DNA of 64,000 bases from assembly GCF_900141895.1 (NCBI RefSeq), contig NZ_FQYT01000002.1, positions 149,043 to 213,042 on the forward strand, read 5' to 3'. Each line of letters opens with the position of its first letter. The stretch's first letter is position 1. Below the pieces are notes generated by a model, which was not told where the DNA came from, ran no database searches, and saw nothing but the letters and a program-made list of their open reading frames with translations. Of this stretch, positions 1 through 8,960 are shown piece by piece. Made by a program: the position numbers and the translations under genes. The stretch is from Parasporobacterium paucivorans DSM 15970 (GTDB taxonomy: Bacteria; Bacillota; Clostridia; Lachnospirales; Lachnospiraceae).

Positions 1-794
1 CCGTCATTTTCGGTCCGTCCGCAAACCGCACATTTGTGTCGTGTACGAGCTGCATCCATTCTGGTCTTCTTCCTGAAATCATTCCTACGTTTAAATTCCT
101 TAGGCGAAACCCTTTGAAGATTTCTCGACGACAAGAAGAATATTATGAAGTTCAAGAGGGAAACCAACGCAGCAATGGCTGCCGGAAGCGAGGCCATAAT
201 TCCAAACCTGGCGAGATTATAAAACAGGCTTATCTGGACTGTGGAAGGCAGAAAATTGATGACAAATCCGGATACAATCGTTGCGGCGAACAAAATAATG
301 TCAAGCAGTGCCAGCCACTTTATTTTAACAGGTATGATAAAGAACAACAAAAGCTGCATATCTGGATACAATGCTGCGAAAGCAAGAAACAGGGACATAT
401 TGAGATAGTATGTTCCAAGATCGTAATTCACTCCGAAAAGCAGAAAAATTATCACTGCGGCAATCACATGAAAAATCACCCCTGTGAAATAGTACAGATT
501 GAACCGGAATGCTCCCCATGCCCTTTCGATGCTTGTACCGATAAAATAATACAGATAAAGAGTAAATATCATAAAAATCATACTTGAGCTGGGAGGATTT
601 ACCAGAAATGTCAGGATTCTCCATATCTGTCCGTGCAAAACAGCTTCTGCGTTCAATGACAGATACGCATTGTAAACCTGCGGTGCGGTCAGCTGAATCA
701 GCCATCCGATGATATACGCCCCCATAATATAATATGTAAGATTCTTAATGGCATATCTTCCAAACTTTCTTTCAAGCTTCTCGATAAGTTTCAT
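1..794 (-). CDS. Rhomboid-like multi-pass membrane protein (partial, runs off left edge)
   Basis: Reading the minus strand from an ATG at 794 gives an open frame of 264 codons to the window edge, so the C-terminus is missing. An AAAGG-type ribosome site lies about 10 nt upstream. The N-terminus is basic (MKLIEKLERKFG) and is followed by about six hydrophobic segments with the spacing of rhomboid proteins. The C-terminal part turns strongly basic and ends in a CAVCG element that looks like the first half of a zinc knuckle. I could not find the GxSG serine motif of active rhomboid proteases; the segment where it would be expected reads YYFTGVIFHVIAA. It is therefore probably a catalytically dead rhomboid-superfamily protein. 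Family assignment is by pattern only; the substrate or partner is unknown. Confidence 0.6.
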   Translation of the reverse strand, partial: MKLIEKLERKFGRYAIKNLTYYIMGAYIIGWLIQLTAPQVYNAYLSLNAEAVLHGQIWRILTFLVNPPSSSMIFMIFTLYLYYFIGTSIERAWGAFRFNLYYFTGVIFHVIAAVIIFLLFGVNYDLGTYYLNMSLFLAFAALYPDMQLLLFFIIPVKIKWLALLDIILFAATIVSGFVINFLPSTVQISLFYNLARFGIMASLPAAIAALVSLLNFIIFFLSSRNLQRVSPKEFKRRNDFRKKTRMDAARTRHKCAVCGRTEND

Positions 795-913
795 GATAAC
801 CGGCCTTTCGTGATTTTATACAGGGATGCCAGAAATATCCGGCACCCCCGGTAACATTCGTTAATTATAGTTTAAGCTGTCCCTGTTTGTCAAATATGAT
901 TTATTCCTACATA

Positions 914-934
914 TTAAATGTTAAATGTTAAATG
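914..934. repeat. Three tandem 7-bp repeats TTAAATG
   Basis: TTAAATG occurs three times head to tail and ends exactly where the -35 box (935-940) of the activase promoter begins. It could be a small iterated operator or simply slippage-prone AT-rich DNA. Confidence 0.7.
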
Positions 935-963
935 TTGTCATTTATAAAAAATTATATTATAAT
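935..963 (+). promoter_or_regulatory. Sigma-A promoter for the activase gene
   Basis: TTGTCA (935-940), a 17-bp spacer and a perfect TATAAT (958-963), 34 nt before the TTG start at 997. Confidence 0.75.
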
Positions 964-996
964 AAATAATTGAATGAGTTTAAGGAGGTTCGCGTT

Positions 997-3900
997 TTGA
1001 AAGAAAATACAAATAATACAATTTACTATAAACTAGGAGTCGATATAGGCTCCACAACTGTTAAAATATCCGTACTTGATAAAGATGATAACATCTTGTT
1101 TTCAGACTACAAAAGACACTTTGCCAATATTCAGGAAACACTGCACAATCTCGTCAAGGATGCAGCTGACCAGCTTGGAGACGGCCGCATTTATCCGGTC
1201 ATTACGGGTTCGGGCGGACTCACGTTATCGAAATACCTGAAAATACCGTTTGTCCAGGAAGTCGTGTCCGTCTCCACTTCTCTGGACAGGTATTTTCCAC
1301 ATACTGATGTTGCCATTGAGCTTGGCGGAGAGGATGCCAAAATCATCTACTTCACAAACGGAGTCGAACAGAGAATGAACGGAATCTGTGCCGGAGGCAC
1401 AGGTTCCTTTATTGACCAGATGGCATCCCTTCTTCAGACAGATGCAGCCGGTCTCAATGATTACGCGAAAAATTACAAGGCCATTTATCCCATAGCCGCA
1501 AGATGCGGCGTGTTTGCAAAATCGGATATCCAGCCATTAATCAACGAAGGAGCGACTAAAGAAGATTTGTCCGCCTCTATTTTCCAGGCTGTTGTAAATC
1601 AGACAATCAGCGGTCTTGCCTGTGGCAAACCGATACGCGGAAATGTGGCTTTTCTTGGTGGCCCACTCCATTTTTTAAGCGAACTCAAAAATGCTTTTGT
1701 CCGTACATTAAAACTCACAGAAGAACAGACGATCGCACCTGAAAACTCACATTTGTTTGCCGCAATCGGGGCAGCGCTCAGCTACAAGGAGGAATCTTAT
1801 ACTTCCTTTCAGGACTTGACGGACCGTCTTTCTTCCAAGCTCAAAATGGAGTTTGAGGTCAAAAGAATGGATCCGCTCTTTGCTTCAGATGAGGAATATG
1901 AAGAATTTGTAAAACGTCACAGCCTTCATTCTGTGGCTACGCAGGAGCTTGCAACGTACATCGGGAAATGTTATTTGGGAATCGATGCTGGTTCAACTAC
2001 AACTAAGGTTGCCCTGGTTTCTGAAGATGGAAATCTGCTTTACTCCTTTTACAACAACAATAACGGCAGCCCTCTTCTCACTACAATAGCCGCCTTAAGA
2101 GAAATCCACGAAAAACTTCCTCCGGAAGCAGTGATTGCTTATTCCTGTTCCACAGGATACGGGGAAGCGCTCATAAAATCAGCTTTGATGCTGGACGAGG
2201 GCGAGGTCGAGACTGTTGCCCATTATTATGCGGCTTCCTTCTTCGAGCCGGACGTTGACTGTATCCTGGACATTGGCGGACAGGATATGAAATACATACG
2301 TATCCGCAATGGCGCCATCGAAAACGTGCTTCTGAACGAGGCATGTTCTTCTGGATGCGGTTCATTTATTGAAGCTTTCGCGAAATCTTTGAACTACAGC
2401 GTAAAGGATTTCGCCAAAGAAGCGTTGAAATCAAGGAATCCTATAGATTTAGGCTCCAGATGTACGGTATTCATGAATTCAAATGTAAAACAGGCCCAAA
2501 AGGAAGGAGCCAGCGTTGCGGATATTTCTGCAGGGCTTGCCTATTCTGTCATTAAAAATGCCCTTTTCAAAGTAATCAAGATTACGGATCCCCAGGATTT
2601 GGGCAACAAAATTGTTGTTCAGGGCGGTACATTCTACAATAATGCTGTCTTGAGAAGCTTTGAACAGATATCCGGCCGCCAGGTCATCCGGCCAGACATC
2701 GCAGGAATCATGGGTGCCTTTGGTGCGGCCCTCATTGCTCGGGAACGATTCGTGGAAGGTACCGTTTCCACTATGATTCCCTACGATGAGATTGATAACA
2801 TGAAATACGAAAGTGCTATGGCAAGATGCAAGGGGTGTACAAATAGCTGTCTGCTCACAATCAATAAATTTAATGAAAACCGAAAATTCATCATTGGCAA
2901 CAGATGTGAGATTGGCGTCGGAAAAGCTAAACCAGATATTGAAGTACCGAATCTTTTTAAATACAAGAACCAACGCCTTTTCGACTATGATCCGCTTCCA
3001 GCAGAGTCAGCTCCCAGGGGAGTCATCGGCATTCCAAGAGTATTGAATATGTTTGAAAACTACCCATTCTGGGCTGTTTTCTTTAAAAGCCTCGGATTCA
3101 GTGTCGTTTTATCACCGGAATCCACCCACAAGCTTTATGAGCTCGGCATGGAATCCATCCCCAGCGAATCCGAATGTTATCCCGCCAAACTTGCCCATGG
3201 ACATGTCCAGTGGCTTATAAACAATGGCATAGAACGAATATTTTATCCATGTATTCCCTATGAAAGGGATGAAACTCAAGATGCAAACAATCACTATAAC
3301 TGCCCGATTGTAACCTCTTATCCGGAAAACATCAAAAACAATGTGGAAGAAATATATAAGCAGAAAGTGAAATTTTATAACCCCTTCATGGCAATGACCA
3401 ACAAAGAAGTATTAGAGAACCAGCTGGTAAAAGTCATCAAAGAAATCTTCGATATTCCTGAAAAAGAAATTCGACTGGCGACCCTTGCCGGCTGGAATGA
3501 AATGGATGCTGTACACAGGGATATCCAGAAGAAAGGCGAAGAGATCATCGCACAGCTCAAGGAAACGGGAGGACGCGGAATTGTCCTTGCCGGCCGTCCT
3601 TATCATGTTGATCCCGAAATCAACCATGGTATACCCGATCTGGTTGCTTCCTATGGGTTTGCCGTCTTTACGGAGGATGCTGTTTCTCACCTGCAGGAGG
3701 TCGAACGCCCACTGATCGTCATGGATCAGTGGATGTACCACTCCAGACTGTATTCAGCCGCAAATTATGTTAAGACCGTTGATTTTTTGGATCTGATCCA
3801 ACTCAACTCTTTTGGATGCGGTCTGGATGCTGTAACCACAGACTGCGTGTCCGATGTACTTTCCAGCTCCGAAAAAATATATACGGTCTTGAAAATTGAT

Positions 3901-5268
3901 GAGGTTAATAATCTGGGTGCTGCGAGGATACGTATACGTTCCCTTATTGCTGCATTAAAAGTTCGTAACATGAAGGGAATGGACAGGGTAATACACCCCT
4001 CTTCTATTCAAAAGCCCGAGTTTACCGAAGAGATGAGAAAAGATTATACAATCCTCTGCCCACAGATGTCACCTATACATTTCGACCTTTTAGAACCAGC
4101 TTTCAATTCCTGCGGGCTGAAGCTTGAGGTACTGGAAAACGATAACAGGGAAGCAACCGACATGGGCTTGAAGTATGTAAACAACGACGCATGCTACCCT
4201 TCTCTGATTGTTGTTGGTCAGGTTATGGAGGCACTTCTGTCCGGAAAATACGACCTTAACAAAGTTGCTGTCATCATGTCACAGACAGGCGGAGGATGCA
4301 GGGCTTCCAACTATATCGGCTTCATAAGAAGAGCTTTACGAAAGGCTGGAATGGAGCACATACCGGTCATTTCCCTGAGTGCCGGTGGTTACGAGAAGAA
4401 TTCCGGTTTCAAGATTACCCCGAAGCTCTTAATAAAAGCAATCCACTCGGTATTATATGGCGACGTATTCATGAAGGTTCTTTACCGGATGAGACCTTAC
4501 GAAAAAGTCCCCGGATCAGCCGATGCACTCCACGAAAAATGGAAGAAGGTATGTATTAATTCCCTCACGAAGAATCGCCTGACAGGACGGGAATTCGGCA
4601 GAATCGTAAAGGATATCATTCAGGACTTTGACAACCTGCCTATCACGGATGAGGTCAAACCTCGCGTAGGTATCGTCGGAGAAATCCTGGTTAAGTTCCT
4701 CCCCCTGGCAAATAACTACCTTGTAGAACTTCTGGAAGCTGAGGGTGCCGAAGCCGTGATGCCGGATTTAATAGATTTCCTGCAGTATTCTTTATTCAAC
4801 AGCAATTTCAAGTCGGAGAATCTGGGTATGAAAAAATCCTCTGCCATCAAAGCAAATCTGGGAATTGCCCTAATTGAACATATGCGAAAAAGCGCAAACA
4901 AGGCCTTCTCAGCCAGCAAGCATTTCACACCATCTACTCACATCAGCAAGCTCGCCCAGATGGCCAGCAAATATGTATCCACTGGAAATCAGACCGGTGA
5001 AGGTTGGTTCTTAACAGGAGAGATGCTGGAACTTATTCACAGCGGTGTGCCAAATATCGTTTGTGCCCAACCGTTTGCCTGCCTTCCTAATCACATCGTT
5101 GGAAAAGGTGTCATCAAAGAATTGCGGTATGTATATCCGGAATCCAATATCGTGGCAGTAGATTATGATCCAGGTGCCAGTGAGGTCAACCAGTTAAACA
5201 GGATCAAGCTGATGCTGGCAACAGCAAACAAAAACCTGATGTCACACAAACAGATAAAAAACAAATAA
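997..5268 (+). CDS. Giant 2-hydroxyacyl-CoA dehydratase activase-like protein with two ASKHA ATPase domains
   Basis: The protein is about 1423 aa. Two BadF/BadG/HgdC-type ATP-binding domains are visible: the first begins GVDIGSTTVKISV near residue 15, the second GIDAGSTTTKVAL near residue 330. Each carries the cysteines expected to bridge a [4Fe-4S] cluster in activases (CAGGTGSF and RCGVF; ACSSGCGSF and RCTVF). A CKGCTNSC motif and a long DUF2229/HgdB-like region fill the second half. Classical activases are about 260 aa homodimers that inject an electron into a dehydratase, so this is an internal duplication fused to dehydratase-like domains. No dehydratase or CoA-transferase genes are nearby, so the substrate is unknown. 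The longest ORF begins with TTG at 970, but AAGGAGG at 982-988 sits 8 nt before an in-frame TTG at 997, which I take as the start. Confidence 0.85.
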   Translation: MKENTNNTIYYKLGVDIGSTTVKISVLDKDDNILFSDYKRHFANIQETLHNLVKDAADQLGDGRIYPVITGSGGLTLSKYLKIPFVQEVVSVSTSLDRYFPHTDVAIELGGEDAKIIYFTNGVEQRMNGICAGGTGSFIDQMASLLQTDAAGLNDYAKNYKAIYPIAARCGVFAKSDIQPLINEGATKEDLSASIFQAVVNQTISGLACGKPIRGNVAFLGGPLHFLSELKNAFVRTLKLTEEQTIAPENSHLFAAIGAALSYKEESYTSFQDLTDRLSSKLKMEFEVKRMDPLFASDEEYEEFVKRHSLHSVATQELATYIGKCYLGIDAGSTTTKVALVSEDGNLLYSFYNNNNGSPLLTTIAALREIHEKLPPEAVIAYSCSTGYGEALIKSALMLDEGEVETVAHYYAASFFEPDVDCILDIGGQDMKYIRIRNGAIENVLLNEACSSGCGSFIEAFAKSLNYSVKDFAKEALKSRNPIDLGSRCTVFMNSNVKQAQKEGASVADISAGLAYSVIKNALFKVIKITDPQDLGNKIVVQGGTFYNNAVLRSFEQISGRQVIRPDIAGIMGAFGAALIARERFVEGTVSTMIPYDEIDNMKYESAMARCKGCTNSCLLTINKFNENRKFIIGNRCEIGVGKAKPDIEVPNLFKYKNQRLFDYDPLPAESAPRGVIGIPRVLNMFENYPFWAVFFKSLGFSVVLSPESTHKLYELGMESIPSESECYPAKLAHGHVQWLINNGIERIFYPCIPYERDETQDANNHYNCPIVTSYPENIKNNVEEIYKQKVKFYNPFMAMTNKEVLENQLVKVIKEIFDIPEKEIRLATLAGWNEMDAVHRDIQKKGEEIIAQLKETGGRGIVLAGRPYHVDPEINHGIPDLVASYGFAVFTEDAVSHLQEVERPLIVMDQWMYHSRLYSAANYVKTVDFLDLIQLNSFGCGLDAVTTDCVSDVLSSSEKIYTVLKIDEVNNLGAARIRIRSLIAALKVRNMKGMDRVIHPSSIQKPEFTEEMRKDYTILCPQMSPIHFDLLEPAFNSCGLKLEVLENDNREATDMGLKYVNNDACYPSLIVVGQVMEALLSGKYDLNKVAVIMSQTGGGCRASNYIGFIRRALRKAGMEHIPVISLSAGGYEKNSGFKITPKLLIKAIHSVLYGDVFMKVLYRMRPYEKVPGSADALHEKWKKVCINSLTKNRLTGREFGRIVKDIIQDFDNLPITDEVKPRVGIVGEILVKFLPLANNYLVELLEAEGAEAVMPDLIDFLQYSLFNSNFKSENLGMKKSSAIKANLGIALIEHMRKSANKAFSASKHFTPSTHISKLAQMASKYVSTGNQTGEGWFLTGEMLELIHSGVPNIVCAQPFACLPNHIVGKGVIKELRYVYPESNIVAVDYDPGASEVNQLNRIKLMLATANKNLMSHKQIKNK

Positions 5269-5270
5269 AA

Positions 5271-5307
5271 AATGCTTCAGGGAGTTCTACTCCCTGAAGC
5301 ATTTTTT
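5271..5307. terminator. Bidirectional intrinsic terminator between the activase and ung
   Basis: A perfect 15-bp stem (5271-5285 with 5289-5303) and a 3-nt loop are flanked by a T-run on the plus side and an A-run on the other, so it works for both converging genes. The ung stop codon lies in the T-run. Confidence 0.92.
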
Positions 5308-5983
5308 ATCTGGCATCTTCGATCTGCCAGTCAATAGGCTCCAGACCATTCATCTCTAAAAACCGGTTTGTGCTGCTGAAATGCCTGCACCCAAAAAATC
5401 CTCTATACGCCGACAAAGGGCTTGGATGAGGTGCTTTCAGCACCATATGCTTCTTATTGTTGAGGATCATCCCTTTATTCTGAGCAGGTCTTCCCCACAG
5501 CAGGAATGCAATGGGCCTGTCCTGCTCATTAAGAATCCGGATGACCGCATCTGTGAACTGTTCCCACCCTATTTCTTTATGGGAATTGGCCTGGTGGGCA
5601 CGTACGGTTAGAACCGTATTTAGCAGCAATACCCCCTGTTCTGCCCATTTATCCAGGTGCCCGTTATCAGGTATAAAGCAGCCCAGATCATCATGAAGTT
5701 CTTTATAAATGTTTGCCAGGGAAGGTGGTATTTCCACATCCGGTTTTACAGAAAAACAAAGTCCGTGTGCCTGCCCTTCGTTATGGTAGGGATCCTGTCC
5801 CAGAATCACTACCTTGACTTTATGCAGAGGAGTAAGATTAAAGGCATTGAAAATATCTTCCGCATCCGGGTATACAATATGATCCGAATATTCTTTCAAT
5901 ACTCGGTCATATAATTCCTTATAATAGGGCTTGGAAAATTCCAATCTCAAGGCACACAGCCAATCATTATTTATTGCGGACAT
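5306..5983 (-). CDS. ung: Uracil-DNA glycosylase
   Basis: This 225-aa protein has the usual family-1 UDG length. It removes uracil from DNA to start base excision repair. The water-activating loop GQDPYH is present near residue 62 ([17 protein letters not shown]), and the C-terminal HPSPLS loop supplies the catalytic histidine. It is the last gene of the minus-strand operon with the rubredoxin oxidoreductase, hisH and hisF. Its start overlaps the end of hisF by 13 nt, implying translational coupling. No functional link to histidine synthesis is evident; it is probably a passenger sharing a promoter. Confidence 0.97.
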   Translation of the reverse strand: MSAINNDWLCALRLEFSKPYYKELYDRVLKEYSDHIVYPDAEDIFNAFNLTPLHKVKVVILGQDPYHNEGQAHGLCFSVKPDVEIPPSLANIYKELHDDLGCFIPDNGHLDKWAEQGVLLLNTVLTVRAHQANSHKEIGWEQFTDAVIRILNEQDRPIAFLLWGRPAQNKGMILNNKKHMVLKAPHPSPLSAYRGFFGCRHFSSTNRFLEMNGLEPIDWQIEDAR

Positions 5984-6741
5984 TCTCTAACTGGCACCCC
6001 ATTTTCTTTCAGATACTTTTTCAAGTCTTTGATTTCCATTTCTTTATAATGAAACAGAGAGGCAGCAAGCGCAGCATCCGCCTTTCCGTCCGTCAGGACA
6101 TCCCGGAAATGGTCCATTGTTCCAGCACCTCCTGAGGCAATGACAGGTATGCTCACACCTTCGGAAATCACCCGGGTAAGCTCCAGGTCATATCCATTCT
6201 TGGTACCGTCACAATCCATACTGGTCAGAAGTATTTCCCCAGCTCCCAGACGGTCTGCAGCGATGGCCCATTCCACAGCGTCAATGCCTGTATTCACCCT
6301 TCCGCCATTTTTATAAATTTCCCAGCCTGTTCCATCTGCTTTTCGTTTGGCATCGATTGCAACGACCACGCACTGGCTCCCAAATTTATCCGCTGCTTCT
6401 CTTATCAGGGAAGGTCTGTTAATGGCCGCCGAATTCACGGCAACCTTATCTGCTCCTGCTCTAAGGATTTCCCGGAAATCCTCAACAGTTCTTATCCCGC
6501 CGCCGACGGTAAAGGGAATGAATACATTTTTAGCCACCTTCGTAACCATCTCCGTGACAGTCTTGCGGGCATCGCTAGATGCAGTGATATCAAGGAAAAC
6601 CAGTTCATCCGCTCCTGCCTTGTCGTAGGCAATGGCAGCTTCCACCGGATCTCCCGCATCCCTCAGATCAACAAAATTTATTCCCTTGACCACCCTGTTG
6701 TCCTTTACATCCAGGCATGGAATAATTCTTTTTGTAAACAT
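5971..6741 (-). CDS. hisF: Imidazole glycerol phosphate synthase, cyclase subunit
   Basis: This 256-aa (beta/alpha)8 barrel matches HisF in length and sequence. [20 protein letters not shown] carries the N-terminal catalytic aspartate (Asp11), and [17 protein letters not shown] the second (Asp130-type). With HisH it converts PRFAR and ammonia into imidazole glycerol phosphate and AICAR in histidine synthesis. It overlaps the hisH stop by one base (TAATG), and GGAGG lies in the hisH tail. No other his genes occur in the window, so the rest of the pathway must lie elsewhere. Confidence 0.97.
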   Translation of the reverse strand: MFTKRIIPCLDVKDNRVVKGINFVDLRDAGDPVEAAIAYDKAGADELVFLDITASSDARKTVTEMVTKVAKNVFIPFTVGGGIRTVEDFREILRAGADKVAVNSAAINRPSLIREAADKFGSQCVVVAIDAKRKADGTGWEIYKNGGRVNTGIDAVEWAIAADRLGAGEILLTSMDCDGTKNGYDLELTRVISEGVSIPVIASGGAGTMDHFRDVLTDGKADAALAASLFHYKEMEIKDLKKYLKENGVPVRECPQ

Positions 6742-7364
6742 TATTTTTCCTCCCTGCCCAGCTTAACGAAATTCCTCAGAATCTGAATGCCAGTATTTCC
6801 GCTTTTTTCCGGATGAAACTGACACCCGAAAATATTATCCTTTTCCACGGAAGAATGTATGCACACGCCATAATCCGTCGTTGCAGTGATGATTTCTTCC
6901 TCCTCCGCTTTCAAGTAATATGAATGCACGAAATACACGTACGGATTTGCCTCCATGCCCTCGAACAGTCTTCCATTTTTGCGAAAGTCCAGGGAATTCC
7001 ATCCAATATGCGGTATTTTCAAACCTTCTGCCGGAGGTATTTTAAGAATTTTTCCTTTTAATACTCCCAGTCCCATTACGCCCTCCGATTCTTCACTGGA
7101 TTCGAAAAGCAGCTGGAGTCCCAGACAAATCCCCAAAAAAGGAGTCTTTTTTTCAACAACTTCATGTATTGTGCCTGCGAGGCCGTTCTTCTTTAATTTT
7201 TGCATGGCATCTCCAAAAGATCCAACTCCCGGAAGCACTACCTTATCAGCCGACAGGATCAGGTCCCTATCCATGGTGGGAACAACCTTTTCTCCCCCGA
7301 TGTACTCAAAGGCCTTTTCCACGTTATACATATTCCCGGCATCGTAGTCAATTATTGCTATCAT
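6741..7364 (-). CDS. hisH: Imidazole glycerol phosphate synthase, glutaminase subunit
   Basis: This 207-aa class I glutamine amidotransferase has its nucleophile cysteine in [11 protein letters not shown] (about residue 77) and the His-Glu pair in QFHPEKSG (about residue 183). It hydrolyses glutamine and channels ammonia through the HisF barrel. Its ATG overlaps the stop of the upstream oxidoreductase (ATGA, 4 nt), so it is co-translated with that gene and with hisF. Confidence 0.97.
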   Translation of the reverse strand: MIAIIDYDAGNMYNVEKAFEYIGGEKVVPTMDRDLILSADKVVLPGVGSFGDAMQKLKKNGLAGTIHEVVEKKTPFLGICLGLQLLFESSEESEGVMGLGVLKGKILKIPPAEGLKIPHIGWNSLDFRKNGRLFEGMEANPYVYFVHSYYLKAEEEEIITATTDYGVCIHSSVEKDNIFGCQFHPEKSGNTGIQILRNFVKLGREEK

Positions 7365-8659
7365 TTCATTGATCCTTCCTCAAGCTTTTTTGTTACCTCT
7401 ATCATTTTGGATGTGTCACCGATCAAAATAGAACCCACAAGCCTGCCATCCACATAGTAGAATTTTTCATAGTTGCTGCTGTCCGTTTTTCCTTCACTTG
7501 TGTAGACCAGATCCGGATTTTTTCCATTATCTCCTACTGAAAAGAGGGAAGTTGACAATCCATTGAAGGTCAGGGCTGCCATTGCGTTTTCATATACCTG
7601 ACTGTCTCCGGCTGCGTTGGAACCAGCTATACGGCCCATTTCCATAGCCTCTGGCCAGATTGCATAGTTTACACCTTTGTATTCCGCGCAGTCACCGCAG
7701 GCATAGACATCCTTTATGTTCGTCTCCATTTTTTCATTGACAATGACCGCACGCCCAATAGCTATCCCGGCCGCCTGGGCAACTTCCGTGTTTGGTCTCA
7801 CTCCGCTGGAAACTATAACCAGATCTGCCGGATAAAACTCACCTGACTTCAGCTTCACGCCAGTCACCTTGTCTTCTCCGGTAATCTCTTCAATCTGGGC
7901 ATTCAGCCTGAAATCGATTCCCTGCTTTGTAATTATATCCCCCAGGAATTTCCCGCCTTCGTCATCCAGCTGCCGTACCATGAGTTTATCCGCTACTTCC
8001 AGGATGGTGACATGTGTCTTCTTGCTCATTTCCCAGGCCGCCTCCAGGCCGAGGACGCCCCCTCCAATCACGACTGTATTTTTAATTGAAGGCATGAGTT
8101 TTCCTATTTTATCCACATCCGCAATATTCCGGATGGCAATAACCTGGGGCTTGTCTTTGCCATTTATTGGCGGTATGAAGCAGTAAGAACCTAATGCATA
8201 GATGCATTTGTCATATCCCTGTTTTCTGCCATCAGCAAAGTAAACCATCTTCTCTTCAGATACGAGTTTTTCGATTTTCGTGCCTAACACATTCTGAATC
8301 TTGTGGGAATCGTACCACTCCCTATCATACATGGCGATATCATCTGCACTTTTAAGGGTACTTAAAGCTTTCGTCAGCATCGGACGGTTATAACTCAGGC
8401 TTTCTTCATCGGTCACCATGATTATTTTGCAGCTTTTATTCCTTTCACGGATCGCTTTTGCAGCCTCGATGCCTGCGACGCCGTTCCCAAGGATGAGGAA
8501 TGTTTCCGCTGTATCCTTATGAAAAGCTGCTGTTTCTTCTTCATAAGGAACAAATTTATCTTTCCCCGCTTTACATACGGGACATATTTCAAGAGACGCA
8601 TCAAATATAGCTCCGCACACCACACATTTTACAAGTTTTGTTCTGGTCTGATTATACAT
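7361..8659 (-). CDS. NAD(P)H:rubredoxin-type FAD oxidoreductase with an N-terminal rubredoxin-like domain
   Basis: The first 40 residues of this 432-aa protein form a short rubredoxin-like iron site: Cys12/Cys15 (KCVVCG) and Cys26/Cys29 (ICPVC). A pyridine nucleotide-disulfide reductase fold follows, with an FAD GxGxxG (ILGNGVAGIEAA, near 58), an NAD(P)H GxGxxG (VVIGGGVLGLEAA, near 200) and the C-terminal ACGDCAEY flavin motif. There is no redox-active CxxxxC disulfide. By family it should pass electrons from NAD(P)H through FAD to its own iron centre, then to an oxygen, peroxide or NO reductase, as in anaerobe oxidative-stress defence. It leads the operon with hisH, hisF and ung and has its own promoter. 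The physiological acceptor is not encoded nearby. Confidence 0.88.
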   Translation of the reverse strand: MYNQTRTKLVKCVVCGAIFDASLEICPVCKAGKDKFVPYEEETAAFHKDTAETFLILGNGVAGIEAAKAIRERNKSCKIIMVTDEESLSYNRPMLTKALSTLKSADDIAMYDREWYDSHKIQNVLGTKIEKLVSEEKMVYFADGRKQGYDKCIYALGSYCFIPPINGKDKPQVIAIRNIADVDKIGKLMPSIKNTVVIGGGVLGLEAAWEMSKKTHVTILEVADKLMVRQLDDEGGKFLGDIITKQGIDFRLNAQIEEITGEDKVTGVKLKSGEFYPADLVIVSSGVRPNTEVAQAAGIAIGRAVIVNEKMETNIKDVYACGDCAEYKGVNYAIWPEAMEMGRIAGSNAAGDSQVYENAMAALTFNGLSTSLFSVGDNGKNPDLVYTSEGKTDSSNYEKFYYVDGRLVGSILIGDTSKMIEVTKKLEEGSMK

Positions 8660-8689
8660 ACTTATTACCTCCCTTTAGTTTATAACTAT

Positions 8690-8718
8690 ATCCTATCATA
8701 AAGTATTTCTTATCTCAA
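8690..8718 (-). promoter_or_regulatory. Promoter of the oxidoreductase-hisHF-ung operon
   Basis: On the minus strand TTGAGA (8718-8713), a 17-bp spacer and TAGGAT (8695-8690) with a TGn extended -10, about 30 nt before the ATG. Confidence 0.65.
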
Positions 8719-8740
8719 TGTTTTTAACCTGTATGAGAAC

Positions 8741-8798
8741 AAAAAAAACAGCCCCCGTTCCTTAAACAAGGAACAAAGACCGTCTTTTGGGTTGGGCT
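8741..8798 (-). terminator. Intrinsic terminator of the tRNA-Glu transcript
   Basis: On the minus strand an outer AGCCC/GGGCT stem encloses an inner GTTCCTT/AAGGAAC hairpin (8757-8774), followed by a run of eight Ts. It lies 18 nt past the tRNA 3' end. Confidence 0.75.
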
Positions 8799-8816
8799 AT
8801 TCAATTAAATAGTCAG

Positions 8817-8888
8817 TAGCTCGTAGGGGAATCGAACCCCTGTTTCCGCCGTGAGAGGGCGGCGTCTTAACCCCTTGACCAACGAGCC
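8817..8888 (-). tRNA. tRNA-Glu (anticodon CTC)
   Basis: A 72-nt cloverleaf with acceptor arms GGCTCGT and ACGAGCT plus discriminator A. The anticodon stem is CCGCC/GGCGG around the loop CTCTCAC, giving anticodon CTC. The T-arm contains GGTTCGATTCC. No CCA is encoded. It has its own promoter upstream. Confidence 0.95.
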
Positions 8889-8915
8889 ATACGCGCTTTC
8901 CTGAAGCACTGTATA

Positions 8916-8944
8916 AGTATACTCGGTAATTTGCTTTTTGGCAA
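8916..8944 (-). promoter_or_regulatory. Promoter of tRNA-Glu
   Basis: Minus-strand TTGCCA (8944-8939), 17-bp spacer, TATACT (8921-8916). It lies between the polC stop and the tRNA. No terminator is seen between polC and this promoter. Confidence 0.8.
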
Positions 8945-8960
8945 GCGCTTTTTATAACTT

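Noticed and set aside
36..705. Two open frames on the plus and minus strands at the left edge
   Set aside because: Both lie in other frames of the rhomboid-like gene that reads continuously from 794 to the edge and has a ribosome site and membrane helices.
5971..7364. hisHF as a PseA/nonulosonic-acid type amidotransferase pair rather than histidine genes
   Set aside because: Both proteins have full length and all catalytic residues of true HisH and HisF, and no sugar-pathway genes are near.
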